From positions 1 through 64,000 of the forward strand of contig JALHMI010000013.1 in the NCBI GenBank assembly GCA_022844125.1: 64,000 nucleotides of DNA, read 5' to 3'. The stretch comes from Pirellulales bacterium. GTDB lineage: Bacteria; Planctomycetota; Planctomycetia; Pirellulales; PALSA-1355. Numbering within the stretch: position 1 is the stretch's first letter; each line of letters opens with the position of its first letter. Below, piece after piece: positions 16,297-26,767 of this stretch. Both the position numbers and the translations under genes were made by a program. The notes beneath the pieces are model-generated. The model made no database searches. It was not told where the DNA came from and saw nothing but the letters and a program-made list of their open reading frames with translations.

Positions 16297-17277
16297 TCAC
16301 TCTGCACTCGAGACGGTGTCAGAGGGCTCTTGATGCAAACTAGGCGTGACGTATCTGCGACCCGGCGTTTCCGCAGGCTCGGCAAATGATGCCTGCTGTA
16401 CGTCGGTGCCCTTCACTTCGCGCTCCACGAGTTCGGTCTGAGCATCCTGCCGTTCGGCTTCACGGCGGGCCAGCATGGCTCTGCCAGTCGCATTACCTGC
16501 GGCCCCACCCGCAATGCGAACCAGCGGTATTCCCCACCACACGGGCACGAACAATCCGGCACCGACAACGGCCTCCGAACCTACCTTTGGGTAGATCTGG
16601 CGATAAGCCTCCTCCTCGAGCTTCCAGTTCTCTTCTGCTTGTGCGTAGCCGACGACCTCTCGCGCGGCATTGATATCACACCAGGTACGCAGAACAGGGA
16701 GTTGGCTAGCGACGGCGTGTGCGCCAGGCAACTTGCGCAGACGGATGTCTTTCGCGAGAGCGGCTTCATGCACGATCAGAGTCGGCGCCTCGGAATTGAT
16801 GTACAGCGTATCCGTGTAGGGGCTATACCAATTCGCGTTGAACAACTTGCCCGGAAAAAGCGTGTAGCCGATGACGCCCAGTGAGCCGAACGTGTATCGC
16901 GACAGAGGAGACGTGACCTGGCTGTCGCGCAGCCGGCGCCATTGCTCGCGCGGCTGGTAGTCGCGAACCGAAACGTGAACCTCGCTCAGATCGTTCTTGT
17001 TGAGATATTCGGCGACCTGCTCAAGCGTCTCGGGCTTGATCTCGCGTTTGTCCGGCAACTTGGGAAACAGTCTTCGGCGCGGCCAACTCAGTGTGTCCGA
17101 GATTTTGTCGATCACTTTGTGCTGTCCGCCGCGCTGAACTACGACTTTCTCCGGCGCGCCCGGACGATTGGTGAAATTTCCGTATTGGTACGGACCTTGA
17201 GCGCAGCCGATGAACCAACTCGGCAAGAGCATGAGCGCAGTGAGAACTGTGCAACGCACGCGCGTGCTTCGACGCAT
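16297..17277 (-). CDS. Predicted lipoprotein, function unknown
   Basis: A 326-residue protein. The N-terminus has positive residues, a hydrophobic core (VLTALMLLPSW) and a lipobox FIGC, so Cys25 should be lipidated. The middle contains conserved-looking stretches (TLYINSEAPTLIVHEAALAKDIR) without a metal motif. A glycine-rich hydrophobic segment (GIPLVRIAGGAAG) near residue 265 may associate with membrane. The C-terminal 60 residues are charged. I do not recognise a family. The upstream 39 codons of the frame are rejected because they precede the signal peptide. It lies alone between SHD1 and clpX. Confidence 0.7.
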   Translation of the reverse strand: MRRSTRVRCTVLTALMLLPSWFIGCAQGPYQYGNFTNRPGAPEKVVVQRGGQHKVIDKISDTLSWPRRRLFPKLPDKREIKPETLEQVAEYLNKNDLSEVHVSVRDYQPREQWRRLRDSQVTSPLSRYTFGSLGVIGYTLFPGKLFNANWYSPYTDTLYINSEAPTLIVHEAALAKDIRLRKLPGAHAVASQLPVLRTWCDINAAREVVGYAQAEENWKLEEEAYRQIYPKVGSEAVVGAGLFVPVWWGIPLVRIAGGAAGNATGRAMLARREAERQDAQTELVEREVKGTDVQQASFAEPAETPGRRYVTPSLHQEPSDTVSSAE

Positions 17278-17392
17278 TCTGCACCGACTGACGTGTACGA
17301 TCGGGCTGTACCAGAAGGGGGCGAAAGGATACTGGCCCGGCCCGTCGCTGGCAAGACGGCTGCGGCAGCTATCAACCGCAGCCAGCAAATGC

Positions 17393-17432
17393 AAAAAGCC
17401 CGGGACGCGGCCGTGCGCGTCCCGGACTTTTT
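17393..17432 (-). terminator. Rho-independent terminator of clpX (bidirectional shape)
   Basis: CCGGGACGCG (17400-17409) pairs perfectly with CGCGTCCCGG (17416-17425); one mismatch and one further pair lead to an A run on one side and a T run on the other. It lies about 60 bases after the clpX stop. The A/T flanks let it act in both directions. Confidence 0.88.
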
Positions 17433-17490
17433 AGGCTAGCACGTAACTCGAGAGATTCCGCCGGCCTTTGCAGGAGGGCGGACTTGAACG

Positions 17491-18777
17491 TTACGCGCTT
17501 TTGTTCTTGGGCTCGACGATCGGAAGCTTCAGCTTGCGGCCTTCGATGAAGTCTTTCGTGATCACGTAGCGATTGCCCGGTCCACGTTCCGGCAGATCGA
17601 ACATGATGTCGAGCATGACCTCCTCGATAATCGACCGCAGACCACGGGCTCCGGTATCTTTTTCCTGAGCGCGGCGTGCGATTGCTTGAAGCCCCTCGTC
17701 AGTGAACTGCAAGTCGGCATTCTCCATCGAGAACAACCGCTGATACTGCTTGACCAGAGCGTTCTTGGGTTCGGTGAGCACCTGCACCAGCGCGTCCGCA
17801 TCGAGCGGAGCCAGCGACGAGATGACCGGAAGACGTCCCACAAGTTCCGGAATCAACCCGAACTCGAGTACGTCGTCGCTGGTCACTTGTGGCAGGAGAG
17901 TTTTCATCTCCTGCGTGGCCTGCTGACCGCTCTCCTGGCCGAAGCCAATCGTGCGCTTGCCAAGTCGCTTGCTGATGATCTTGTCGATTCCCACAAAGGT
18001 CCCACCGCAGATAAACAGGATGTTGCTCGTGTCCATCTGGATGTACTGCTGCTCGGGATGCTTGCGGCCGCCCTGCGGAGGAACATTGGCCATCGTGCCT
18101 TCGAGCATCTTCAGCAGGGCCTGCTGCACGCCTTCGCCGCTCACGTCGCGGGTGATCGAGACGTTCTGGCTGGTCTTGCCAATTTTGTCGATCTCGTCGA
18201 TGTAGAGCACGCCGCGCTGTGCGGCCTCGAGATCAAAATCGGCCGCATGCAGCAGCTTCAGCAGCAGGTTCTCAACGTCTTCACCGACGTAACCCGCTTC
18301 GGTGAGCGTCGTGGCATCGCCAATTGCGAAGGGGACATTGAGGATTTTGGCCAGGGTCTTGGCGAGCAGCGTCTTACCGCAACCGGTGGGACCGAGGAGC
18401 AAGATGTTTGACTTCTCAATCTCGATGTCACCGCCTTCAGCGCCGAGCATCAGACGCTTGTAGTGGCTATGGACCGCGACGGCGAGCACTTTCTTGGCGT
18501 GGTCCTGGCCGATCACGTACTCGTCCAAGTGCGTGACGATCTCACGCGGCGTGGGGATCTTCGTGAAGAGCTGTTTGCTCGTGCCACGCCGACGCCGTTC
18601 CTGCTCGAGAATCGACTGGCAGAGTTCGATACATTCGCCGCAGATGTAAACGTCGCCGGGCCCTTCGACCAAGGGTCCAACGTCGCGATAGCTCTTTCGA
18701 CAGAATGAACAGAACGCGTTCTTTTTGGTGGTGCCGCCGCCCCGCCGACCCGCGCCAATATCCCTACCTGAGGGCAT
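17491..18777 (-). CDS. clpX: ATP-dependent Clp protease ATP-binding subunit ClpX
   Basis: A 428-residue ClpX. The N-terminal zinc domain has Cys23, Cys26, Cys46 and Cys49 (CSFC...CGEC). The AAA+ core has Walker A GPTGCGKT (129-136), Walker B with YIDEIDKI, and the pore-loop-type GFG in RTIGFG. The C-terminal small domain ([14 protein letters not shown]...) is complete. ClpX unfolds tagged substrates and feeds them to ClpP; clpP is not in this window. The ATG at 18777 follows AAGGAG, and a 12-codon upstream extension is discarded. A glycine-rich N-terminal tail (GAGRRGGG) precedes the zinc domain. Confidence 0.98.
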   Translation of the reverse strand: MPSGRDIGAGRRGGGTTKKNAFCSFCRKSYRDVGPLVEGPGDVYICGECIELCQSILEQERRRRGTSKQLFTKIPTPREIVTHLDEYVIGQDHAKKVLAVAVHSHYKRLMLGAEGGDIEIEKSNILLLGPTGCGKTLLAKTLAKILNVPFAIGDATTLTEAGYVGEDVENLLLKLLHAADFDLEAAQRGVLYIDEIDKIGKTSQNVSITRDVSGEGVQQALLKMLEGTMANVPPQGGRKHPEQQYIQMDTSNILFICGGTFVGIDKIISKRLGKRTIGFGQESGQQATQEMKTLLPQVTSDDVLEFGLIPELVGRLPVISSLAPLDADALVQVLTEPKNALVKQYQRLFSMENADLQFTDEGLQAIARRAQEKDTGARGLRSIIEEVMLDIMFDLPERGPGNRYVITKDFIEGRKLKLPIVEPKNKSA

Positions 18778-19050
18778 GTCTACTCCTTCTAAGTGTCCGC
18801 ACGCCCGGTGCATTCCCGGCGGGAAGCTGGCAAGCGGAGGGAATCCAAGGTGTCACTCGAAGTGGCCACACTGGCGCGTCATTGCAAATGGCCGATCTCG
18901 CTTCCCTGACCGAGGTTATTTCGAGTTATCGAAGCCACAAGTCACAACCAAACTTTCGGAGGGGCCCCTAGCTGGCATGGTCGCAAAAGCTCGCCAAGCC
19001 CCTAGAGTCTGCCTCGTCGGCGGCGGTTACGCCGCCCCGGGGTCGTCCGT

Positions 19051-19320
19051 TCAGCGAGGTTCGTCAGGCTCGCTTTCTTTCAATTCCTTCTGCAACCGCG
19101 TCGTCAAGGTCGCCTTAATCGTTTTGTATTCGGCTTCGTCGAGTTCGCCGCGAGCGTAAAGCTCGCGAAACTCGGTCAAATGCTCGCTCGCATCAGGGTC
19201 TCGCTCGTGGATGCCCGCTCGGACTTTACTGATGATGAAAATGCCGATCGCAATCAGTACGCCGGTGAGGGCGAACAGGAACACGACCGAGGCAAGCGGG
19301 CTCGAAAGGAATTCTGCCAT
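19051..19320 (-). CDS. Small membrane protein with SHOCT-like C-terminus
   Basis: An 89-residue protein. Residues 8-30 form one transmembrane helix (ASVVFLFALTGVLIAIGIFI). The C-terminal EFRELYARGELDEAEYKTIK resembles the SHOCT short motif often found at protein C-termini and associated with oligomerisation. Function is unknown. It is divergent from eda across a 246-base spacer. Confidence 0.75.
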   Translation of the reverse strand: MAEFLSSPLASVVFLFALTGVLIAIGIFIISKVRAGIHERDPDASEHLTEFRELYARGELDEAEYKTIKATLTTRLQKELKESEPDEPR

Positions 19321-19566
19321 CGCCGACTTGCATTCCGCAGCGACTTTCGCTCGGAACCTCCCGTTGCCCCCTGACTTTCCTTGTCATTATGCACCTGTCC
19401 GGTATCCCAGTCCAGATTTTTACGCCAGACGTCGCCCCCCCGACAATGCATAAACCCATGCCCGCTCGGCGGATGTCCCCTTGAAGGCCAGCGCCGGGCG
19501 GTGCAAATTATGTCGACAGGCGCTACTTCGCTCCGCCGTGAACGCACTATTCCCCAGGCTCAATCC

Positions 19567-20214
19567 ATGCAACCGTCCGAACCACTCTCCAGGATTCATT
19601 CCACAGGCATTGTCGCCGTCATTCGTGCAGCCAGTGGCGAGCGATTGGTCGAAGTGGCCGAAGCCCTGGTCGCTGGCGGCGTCGAGGTGATGGAAGTCAC
19701 GTTCACCGTCCCGCAGGCACACCGCGTGCTGGAACAGGTAGCCAGTCGGCTGGGAAACCGAATCCTGCTGGGTGCCGGAACCGTACTGGACACCGAAACT
19801 GCCAGGATCGCGATTCTGTCCGGAGCCGAGTTCATCGTCTCGCCTGCTGTGAACCTCGACGTGATCGAGTTATGCCGTCGGTATGGCAAGCTAGTAATGC
19901 CCGGTGCGTTTACGCCCACCGAAGTCGTCACTGCCTGGCAGGCCGGAGCGGACATTGTGAAGATATTCCCCTCGGAGTTTCACGGACCGGCGTATCTGAA
20001 AACGCTCAAGGCCCCGCTGCCGCAGGTGCGGATGATGCCCACCGGCGGCGTCAACGTGAACACTGCTAAAGACTACCTGGCCGCAGGCGCGTTCGCGGTC
20101 GGGGTCGGCAGCTCGCTGATCGACGCCAAGGCCGTCGAGGCAGGCGACTTCGCTAAGATCGAATCGCTCGCCCGTCAATTCTCCAAATCCATTCGCGACT
20201 ACTACGCCGGCTGA
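19567..20214 (+). CDS. eda: KDPG/KHG aldolase
   Basis: A 215-residue class I aldolase. IVAVIRA leads the barrel, Glu43 in EVTFT and the Schiff-base Lys132 in ADIVKIFPSE are in place, and MPTGGVN marks the phosphate site. The enzyme cleaves 2-keto-3-deoxy-6-phosphogluconate to pyruvate and glyceraldehyde 3-phosphate in the Entner-Doudoroff route, or related keto-hydroxy acids. An ATG at 19510 would add 19 residues; 19567 fits family length better. edd is not in view, so the pathway genes are dispersed. Confidence 0.93.
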   Translation: MQPSEPLSRIHSTGIVAVIRAASGERLVEVAEALVAGGVEVMEVTFTVPQAHRVLEQVASRLGNRILLGAGTVLDTETARIAILSGAEFIVSPAVNLDVIELCRRYGKLVMPGAFTPTEVVTAWQAGADIVKIFPSEFHGPAYLKTLKAPLPQVRMMPTGGVNVNTAKDYLAAGAFAVGVGSSLIDAKAVEAGDFAKIESLARQFSKSIRDYYAG

Positions 20215-20463
20215 ATTTGGGCGAATCTGCCGCTTGCAGAAGCCAGATAACCTGGAGAGCCGGTTCGGCTGGTCTCTGTCACCGCCAGAACGCCCGATTT
20301 ACGCATCCTGACAGCGGCGGCAACTCTTGCTCAAGCGGTAAGGTCGAGTGGGGCGATAAGCATAACGAGTGCGCCCATTCTCGGTTATCGCGCGTGCGCG
20401 CAGCCGAACTGGGAGCAGGGAATTCGCCCGGGGCATGCGCCGGCAAGGATGCCGGAGCATCGA

Positions 20464-22194
20464 ATGATCGCGAGCCGCAGGATGCGTTTGCTGCGACAAC
20501 TTGCTGCTGCTCTGCTACTGTCCGCACTGGGTCAGTTGGTCGTCGTTGCGCAAGCGCCGCCCGCAAGTTCGCCGCTCCCGACAGCTCCGCTGAGCACCGC
20601 TACCCGCCAAAATGCGTTTACGATTCCCTTCCGGATCGATCCGCCGGCATCGTCTGCCGAGCAGGCCGTGGAAGCGATTCTGAACGTTTCGACCGACCAA
20701 GGCGCGACGTGGTCGATCTCCAGTCGCGTTAAACCGGACAAGGGCGCCTTCGTTTTTCGCGCTCCACACGACGGCGTGTACTGGTTCAACATTCGTACGA
20801 TTGACGCCCAGGGCGTGACGCGCCCTTCGGGACCGATTCAGCCGCAGCTGAAGGTGACGGTCGATACGGTCGCGCCGCGGCTGGACCTGTCGGTGATCCG
20901 GGGGCCAGCCGGTGAGATCGTGGCCCGCTGGCAGGCCGTCGACCCGAACCTTAGGCTCGCCAGCTTCAAGCTCGAGTACCAGATCTCATCGACGGGGCCG
21001 TGGGAAAAAGTGGCCGTCGAAACTCCACCCACGGCAATGCAGCACACGAACTCGGGTGAAGCCACCTGGTGGCCCAGTGGCGCGAGCGGCCCGATATTGG
21101 TCCGAGCCGAAATTAGCGACACCGCTGGCAACCCGGCCGTAACGCAAGCCGTGGCCAAGGCGGGAGCGACGACCGGCACGCCGACATTGGCCAGGCAACC
21201 CGAACCAACGCCGGCGACGGCTTCGGGAGTACGCACGGAAAGCGCCGACGGCTGGCGGGCGAACACGACGACCGGCGAGCGAACACCGTGGCAGCCGGAT
21301 CGCACGGCCCCCGATCCGCTGACCCCGTCGCGCGCTAGCGCCATTAACGCTCCGAGCGGTAACTTTGCTCCGGTGCAGCCTTCGAACCTTCCGCCCGATG
21401 CGTACTCGGGCCCGGCTCCGGCAGGCTTTCCAGCGGGCTTTCCGGATACACCGTCAGCGGCGAGCGCTCCACGCACGACCGCCCAGCCAGTCAGTCAAAG
21501 CCGTCCAACCCCCGCACCATCTCGCAGCGGTAGTTCGTCCCTCGACTTCTCAGTGCTGCCTGCGGCCGTGCGCCCAAGGATGGTTTCGTCCTCGGCCTTC
21601 GAACTGGAGTACGAGATCGAATCCGTCGGCCCGTCGGGCGTGGGTAAAGTCGAGCTCTGGGGCACGCGCGACGGCGGCCGCAGCTGGAGCGACTATGCCG
21701 TAGACACCGACAAGCAAAGCCCGATGCCGGTGGCGGTCGATGGTGAAGGGATCTACGGCTTTCGCATCCTCGTGCAAAGCGGTACGGGCTTTGGCGGACG
21801 GCCGCCTGTTGAAGGCGACTTACCCGACGTCTGGATTGGTGTTGATCTGACGAAGCCAACCTGCCAGATCACGGGTAGCGAGGTTTCGCCCGCCGGCACC
21901 GAACTGGTCATTTACTGGGAGGCCGCTGACGACGCGATCGATCCTCGCCCCGTCTCGCTGTTATTCAGCGAGAGCACGAACGGACCCTGGACGCCCATCG
22001 CATCGGGCCTGGAGAACACGGGCAGCTACCAGTGGAGTCTCGACAGCCGCGTGCCTCCGCGAGTCTTCCTACGAATTGAGGTTCGCGACGAGGCGGGCAA
22101 CACGGGCAGCCACGTGCTGGCCGATGCGGTTACCCTCGACCGCAATCGTCCTTTAGGCAAAATTCGCGGCGTGCGCGCGATAAACACGCCGTAG
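20464..22194 (+). CDS. Large secreted beta-rich protein, unknown function
   Basis: A 576-residue exported protein. Residues 1-25 are a signal peptide (LLRQLAAALLLSALGQLVVVAQA). The first part (about 45-130) and the last part (about 360-560) contain Ig/fibronectin-like beta repeats, recognisable from recurring patterns such as GVYWFNIRTIDAQG, GIYGFRILVQSG and SGSYQW-like turns, plus DTAGNPAV and DEAGNTGS. A Pro/Ser/Thr-rich linker spans about 230-360. No catalytic motif was seen. Related proteins recur in planctomycetes without known role. GGAG lies 7 bases before the ATG at 20464. Confidence 0.75.
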   Translation: MIASRRMRLLRQLAAALLLSALGQLVVVAQAPPASSPLPTAPLSTATRQNAFTIPFRIDPPASSAEQAVEAILNVSTDQGATWSISSRVKPDKGAFVFRAPHDGVYWFNIRTIDAQGVTRPSGPIQPQLKVTVDTVAPRLDLSVIRGPAGEIVARWQAVDPNLRLASFKLEYQISSTGPWEKVAVETPPTAMQHTNSGEATWWPSGASGPILVRAEISDTAGNPAVTQAVAKAGATTGTPTLARQPEPTPATASGVRTESADGWRANTTTGERTPWQPDRTAPDPLTPSRASAINAPSGNFAPVQPSNLPPDAYSGPAPAGFPAGFPDTPSAASAPRTTAQPVSQSRPTPAPSRSGSSSLDFSVLPAAVRPRMVSSSAFELEYEIESVGPSGVGKVELWGTRDGGRSWSDYAVDTDKQSPMPVAVDGEGIYGFRILVQSGTGFGGRPPVEGDLPDVWIGVDLTKPTCQITGSEVSPAGTELVIYWEAADDAIDPRPVSLLFSESTNGPWTPIASGLENTGSYQWSLDSRVPPRVFLRIEVRDEAGNTGSHVLADAVTLDRNRPLGKIRGVRAINTP

Positions 22195-22214
22195 CGACCG
22201 CGCGTTTGGAGCGG

Positions 22215-23102
22215 CTACTTCCAACTGAAGGTGGCCCCGGTCAGCCGTTCGTACGCTTCGATGTACTTGTCACGCGTGCGCACGACAATCTCGTCCGGCA
22301 ACTGGGGTGGCGGGCTGTTTTTGTCCCAAGTGGTTGCTTCCAGCCAATCGCGCACGAACTGTTTGTCGAACGACGCTTGTGCACCGCCGGGGAGGTACGC
22401 ATCCGCTGGCCAGAAGCGCGAGCTATCGGGCGTTAGGACCTCGTCGATCAGAATCAGGTCTTCGCCGAGCCAGCCCCACTCGAACTTGGTGTCGGCGATG
22501 ATGATGCCCTTGGTGCGGGCATACGCCGCGCCCCGGCCGTACACGGCGAGGCTTCTCCGGCGGAGTTCGTCGGCCACGTTGCGCCCCACGACATCGGCCA
22601 TCTGGTCGAAAGTGATGTTGATGTCGTGGCCGCTTTCCGCCTTCGTCGCTGGGGTGAAGATCGGTTCGGGCAGTTGGTCGCTCTCGCGCAAACCGGCCGG
22701 AAGCGTGACGCCGCAGACGCTTTGCGTTTTCTGGTACTCTTTCCAGCCGGAACCTGACAGGTAACCGCGGACGACGCACTCGATCGGTACGACGCTGGTC
22801 TTGCGAACGACCATGCTGCGACCGGCAAGCGGTGCGGTATCGACTTCGGGTGGCAAACCGGCCACTGCGATGTCAGTGCTTAGCAGGTGGTGTGGTTCGC
22901 CCAGCCGCCCGAACCAGAAGGCACTAATCTGTGTTAACACGCGTCCTTTGTCCGGAATGCCGCTGGGCAGAATCCAGTCAAAAGCACTGATCCGGTCGCT
23001 GGCGACCAGCAACAGCCGGTCGCCAAGATCGTAGATATCGCGCACTTTGCCGCGCCGGACGGGGAGATTTGCCAGATTGGTTTCCAGGACCGGGGCACGC
23101 AT
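22215..23102 (-). CDS. purC: SAICAR synthase (phosphoribosylaminoimidazole-succinocarboxamide synthase)
   Basis: A 295-residue Pur[12 protein letters not shown] at the ATP loop, [17 protein letters not shown], the substrate-binding DTKFEWG and [13 protein letters not shown] motifs. It joins aspartate to CAIR in purine synthesis, using ATP. The length matches the yeast-like long form rather than the 240-residue Escherichia coli form. The frame is open for 81 more codons upstream, but the ATG at 23102 starts just before the conserved N-terminus. No other pur genes are adjacent. Confidence 0.95.
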   Translation of the reverse strand: MRAPVLETNLANLPVRRGKVRDIYDLGDRLLLVASDRISAFDWILPSGIPDKGRVLTQISAFWFGRLGEPHHLLSTDIAVAGLPPEVDTAPLAGRSMVVRKTSVVPIECVVRGYLSGSGWKEYQKTQSVCGVTLPAGLRESDQLPEPIFTPATKAESGHDINITFDQMADVVGRNVADELRRRSLAVYGRGAAYARTKGIIIADTKFEWGWLGEDLILIDEVLTPDSSRFWPADAYLPGGAQASFDKQFVRDWLEATTWDKNSPPPQLPDEIVVRTRDKYIEAYERLTGATFSWK

Positions 23103-23364
23103 GCGCGGGAACACCCTCTCGAAAAAGCCGATATGCAACGACAGCGGGCGAGTATAGCAAAACGGCGACCGACCCGGCAGGCAGCCCAGCCTGCCAGCAA
23201 CTGCGGTTGCCCACAGTTGTCTCGCGCACTGCCGTGCATTAGACTCGGCAGTTAAGGGCTGGGCGCGGTGATTCACTCGGAGTTGGACGGCAATGCATTC
23301 ACTCTGCGCGCAAAGCGGTTGGCCATCCGCGAAGCATGCTTCCACTCGAGGGCGTTAGGCGTCG

Positions 23365-24843
23365 ATGGGTTTGCTCCACTTTCTGGTTCCCAGGCGCGAT
23401 CGTGTGGGGGCGAACGCCGCCCAAAGGGCATACTTCGCCGGCATGGACGAAGTTCCCTGGACAAGTCGCATTCGCTGGAACGATCACGGACTGGTTCTGG
23501 AGCGCGAGGAGTTCGAGTCGGGCAACTTCTATGTGCCGTATGTGGTCGACGGGCGCGGCGAACTGATGCTCTCGACCGCCTCGCTGATGGAGCGGGCGCG
23601 TCCTTATCACCTGCACGTTGAACTGGCCCGTGGCACGTTGAATCGACTGCGCAATCAAGTGGCCTATGCCCCGCCGGCGGCCGGTTCACCACTGGCCAAG
23701 CAGCTGGCCGCGGCGCACGGCGAGCTCTCTCAAGCCGTAACTCATCAGACCGATTTGGACGCTGCCGCGGAGTTTGCCGATCGATCGATCGCCCATTCGC
23801 TGGCCGGTATCGAAACTCTGGCTGCCGCACAATCGGTTCAATTGATCGCGGCCAGGCGCCAGGGCGGGGTGCGCCTCAGCACACTGCTGGGAGTCAATCT
23901 CGGAAATTGGACGCCGGGAGGGCCCCTGACCGAGAGCGTTAGTGCTGCCTTTAACACCGTGCAGATTCCACTGACCTGGCGCGATCTCGAAGCCCACGAG
24001 GGGAAGCGAGACTTCTCGGCGGCCGATGCCCAGATCGACGCGGCTCGTGCGGCCGGCTTCAAGATCTGCGGCGGGCCGCTGCTCACGCTCGACAAGCAGG
24101 CGCTACCCGACTGGACTTACCTGTTCGGCGAAGACGACATCGACAGTTTCCGGGCTTGCGTCGCGGAGCACATCCAGGAAGTGGTGAGCCACTTTCGCGG
24201 GCGCGTGCATTTGTGGATTTGCTCCTCGGGGCTCAATATCGTGAGCGAGTTCACGCCCAGTGAGGAGGAACGACTGCGTCTGGCCGTGCTGACGATCGAC
24301 AGCATTCGCCGCCAAGACCCCCGCTCGCCGATCGTGCTCTCGATCGACCAGCCCTGGGGCGCATTTATGAGCCGCCACGAGTACGATCTTTCTCCACTGC
24401 ATTTTGCCGATGCACTGGTTCGGGCGGAACTCGGACTCTCCGGTTTGGGGCTCGAGCTGAACGTCGGCTATACCCCGGACGGCAGCGAACCGCGAGACGC
24501 CTTGGAATTCGCCCACCAGATGGAGCGCTATGCCTCGCTGGGCTTGCCACTTTTACTATCGCTCACCGTTCCCAGCGGCAGCGAGCGAGATCCCAGAGCG
24601 GCCCGCAAGAACGAGGTGATTCACTACGACGCGGATCCGCTCTCACCGGCGAGCCAGCTTCACTGGGCGGAACAAGTGCTGCCAACGCTCCTCTCGAGGC
24701 AGCCCGTGCAAGGGATCCTGTGGAATCAGCTTCGGGACAGTCAGCCGCACATCCTGGCCCACGGCGGCCTGGTCGACGAGCGAGACCAGCCCAAGCCGCT
24801 GCTGCACTACCTTGCAAAACTGCGCCGCGACTATCTGGCGTAG
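23365..24843 (+). CDS. GH10-like protein lacking the acid/base glutamate
   Basis: A 492-residue protein. The first about 150 residues are a helical and beta region I do not recognise. From about 165 the sequence follows a GH10 TIM barrel: LLGVNLGNW, FNTVQIPLTWRDLE, then KICGGPLL. In GH10 xylanases the acid/base motif WDVVNE would align with W284-ICSSG289, so the catalytic Glu is Gly. A glutamate at 364 in GLELNVGY may match the nucleophile. It is therefore probably not an active retaining xylanase. There is no signal peptide, so it may act in the cytoplasm. Its stop codon lies 27 bases from the convergent phosphatase gene. Confidence 0.65.
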   Translation: MGLLHFLVPRRDRVGANAAQRAYFAGMDEVPWTSRIRWNDHGLVLEREEFESGNFYVPYVVDGRGELMLSTASLMERARPYHLHVELARGTLNRLRNQVAYAPPAAGSPLAKQLAAAHGELSQAVTHQTDLDAAAEFADRSIAHSLAGIETLAAAQSVQLIAARRQGGVRLSTLLGVNLGNWTPGGPLTESVSAAFNTVQIPLTWRDLEAHEGKRDFSAADAQIDAARAAGFKICGGPLLTLDKQALPDWTYLFGEDDIDSFRACVAEHIQEVVSHFRGRVHLWICSSGLNIVSEFTPSEEERLRLAVLTIDSIRRQDPRSPIVLSIDQPWGAFMSRHEYDLSPLHFADALVRAELGLSGLGLELNVGYTPDGSEPRDALEFAHQMERYASLGLPLLLSLTVPSGSERDPRAARKNEVIHYDADPLSPASQLHWAEQVLPTLLSRQPVQGILWNQLRDSQPHILAHGGLVDERDQPKPLLHYLAKLRRDYLA

Positions 24844-24869
24844 TGCAGGCTGGCAGCAAGCCGATCTCT

Positions 24870-26540
24870 CTACCCTTCCGAGCGGCCGAAGCAGGCCAGG
24901 CACATGTCGTCGCTCTGCGAGCGGCCGCCGACAAACAGCTTGACGTCGTCAAGAATGAGCCGGCCCAGTGCGTCAACGCTCGCCGATGGCTGCGCCAGTT
25001 GATTGCGCAAGCGATCGAGCCCATAAAGTTCGTTGGCGCCGTTCATGGCCTCGCTGATGCCGTCTGTGAAAAGCGCCAGAAATTCGCCGGGCGCGAAACT
25101 GCGGGTGAATTGCTCATACTGGTAGTCGGCATCCACACCTAGCGGCAGGCCTGCTTGTTCATCGCCGATCTCTTCGACCACGCCTGACGATTGGCGGAGC
25201 AGGGGGGGCATGTGTCCTGCGTTGACGACCGTAAGCTCGCTACTGCCCACATCGAGCACGGCCAGCACGAATGTCACGAAGCGATCCTGCCAGCCGCTGC
25301 GACTAAAGCTGGCGTTGATTCTGCTCACAGCCTCGGCCGGAGTCGGCTCGCTGGCCAGGCAGTAGCGAACCTCGCCCGAAAGCTTGGCCATCAACAAGGC
25401 CGCGGACACGCCCTTGCCGGAAACATCACCAATCACGACGGCGATGCGGTTGTTCGAGAGCTCTACGTAGTCGTAATAATCGCCGCCAACCTGGTTGGCC
25501 GGCTCATAGAAATCGAAGAACCGGTACCCCGTTAGCGATGGCGGCGCGGCGGGGAGCAGGCCGCGTTGAACCTTGTGAGCCAGTTCCAGGTCGCGTTCCA
25601 TCGCCTGTTGCCGGAGCGTCGTCTCATGCATCTGGGCGTTGTCCACCGCGATGGCCGCTTGCGAGGCGATACTCGCGAGCACATCCAGGTCCTCACGCTG
25701 AAAGCGGTGGCGGCTGTCCTTGGTGTCGATCTGAATCACACCCAGCGACGTACCTTCGCTGTCCACCAGTGGAGCGCACATCATCGAGCGGATGCGCAGG
25801 TCCGCGATGCTCTGGCTGGTGTCGAAGCGTGCGTCGCTGGCCGCGTCGGCGGACAGGATTGCTTCCTGCGTCTTCATCACCTGGTTGACGATCGTGCGGC
25901 TGACACGAATCTGGTCCTCGTCGCCGGCCCGGCGATGCTTGACCGCCTTGGGAATCAGCGAGCCGTCTAGCCCCTTGAGGATGATGAGCCCGCGGTCAGC
26001 CTGCAAGAAGATTTTAAAGACGCTGTCGAGCAGTTTGTTGAGAACTTCGTCGAGGCTGAGCGCCTTACCGAGGTTCTGGGCGATCTCAATCAGAGCTCGC
26101 AGCTTGACTTCAGGGTTGACGGTCAGCCGCACACCGGAGTTGCTGGCCGAAACGTCAAGCTTGGACATGATCGACGAGGCCGGGGAAGCGTCCTCGTCTT
26201 CCATTAACGCCAGTGCCGACGTTTCGGTGAGCTGCAGCCTGTCGCTCGGCTGGTTGTTATAAAACGTGAACGTGAGATCGCAGATCTTGAGCCGGTCGCC
26301 GTCCTGCAGCAGCTTACGGCCGGCAATGAGCTGGCCGTTCACGAACGTGCCGTTGCGGCTGTGCAGATCTTCGATGAAGAACTGTCCGTCCTGCTTGATG
26401 ATCATGGCGTGCTGTCGGCTGACGCTGGCACTTTCCAGCACGACCTCACACTCGGGATGACGCCCCATTACGTTGCGGTCGCTCGGCAGTTCAAGTTGCT
26501 CGCTGCCGCCAGCGGGATTCACAATTTGCAGAATGGCCAT
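24870..26540 (-). CDS. FHA-GAF-PP2C (SpoIIE-type) serine phosphatase
   Basis: A 556-residue signalling protein with three domains. FHA (about 22-92) has VMGRHPECEV, SVSRQHA and LHSRNGTFVNG, binding phosphothreonine. A GAF domain (about 165-310) follows, with VIQIDTKD. A SpoIIE/RsbU-type PP2C phosphatase (about 330-555) has GGDYYDY, VIGDVSGKGVSAAL, NAGHMPPLL and FTDGISEAMN with the metal-binding aspartates. Such proteins read phosphorylation and a small ligand or redox cue and dephosphorylate an anti-anti-sigma-like partner. No such partner lies beside it. The ATG at 26540 leads straight into the FHA strand. Confidence 0.95.
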   Translation of the reverse strand: MAILQIVNPAGGSEQLELPSDRNVMGRHPECEVVLESASVSRQHAMIIKQDGQFFIEDLHSRNGTFVNGQLIAGRKLLQDGDRLKICDLTFTFYNNQPSDRLQLTETSALALMEDEDASPASSIMSKLDVSASNSGVRLTVNPEVKLRALIEIAQNLGKALSLDEVLNKLLDSVFKIFLQADRGLIILKGLDGSLIPKAVKHRRAGDEDQIRVSRTIVNQVMKTQEAILSADAASDARFDTSQSIADLRIRSMMCAPLVDSEGTSLGVIQIDTKDSRHRFQREDLDVLASIASQAAIAVDNAQMHETTLRQQAMERDLELAHKVQRGLLPAAPPSLTGYRFFDFYEPANQVGGDYYDYVELSNNRIAVVIGDVSGKGVSAALLMAKLSGEVRYCLASEPTPAEAVSRINASFSRSGWQDRFVTFVLAVLDVGSSELTVVNAGHMPPLLRQSSGVVEEIGDEQAGLPLGVDADYQYEQFTRSFAPGEFLALFTDGISEAMNGANELYGLDRLRNQLAQPSASVDALGRLILDDVKLFVGGRSQSDDMCLACFGRSEG

Positions 26541-26767
26541 GGTCAGGCAAGCTCGAGTCGTATCTGCCGAGTGGTCGCCGGAGAAAAGAACCGGCGCACC
26601 TTTGCAGGAGGGTCACCGTCAGCGGACGCTAGCTGCGGACGCCACGATGGTTTCACTCATAATAATGCAAATCGGAATCCCAAACTACGGGGCGCCGTCA
26701 GAGCTGTGACGACGCCAGCCAAGTCGCTCTTGACTCGATCGGCGAGGATGCCTACCGTTCGCTTCCC

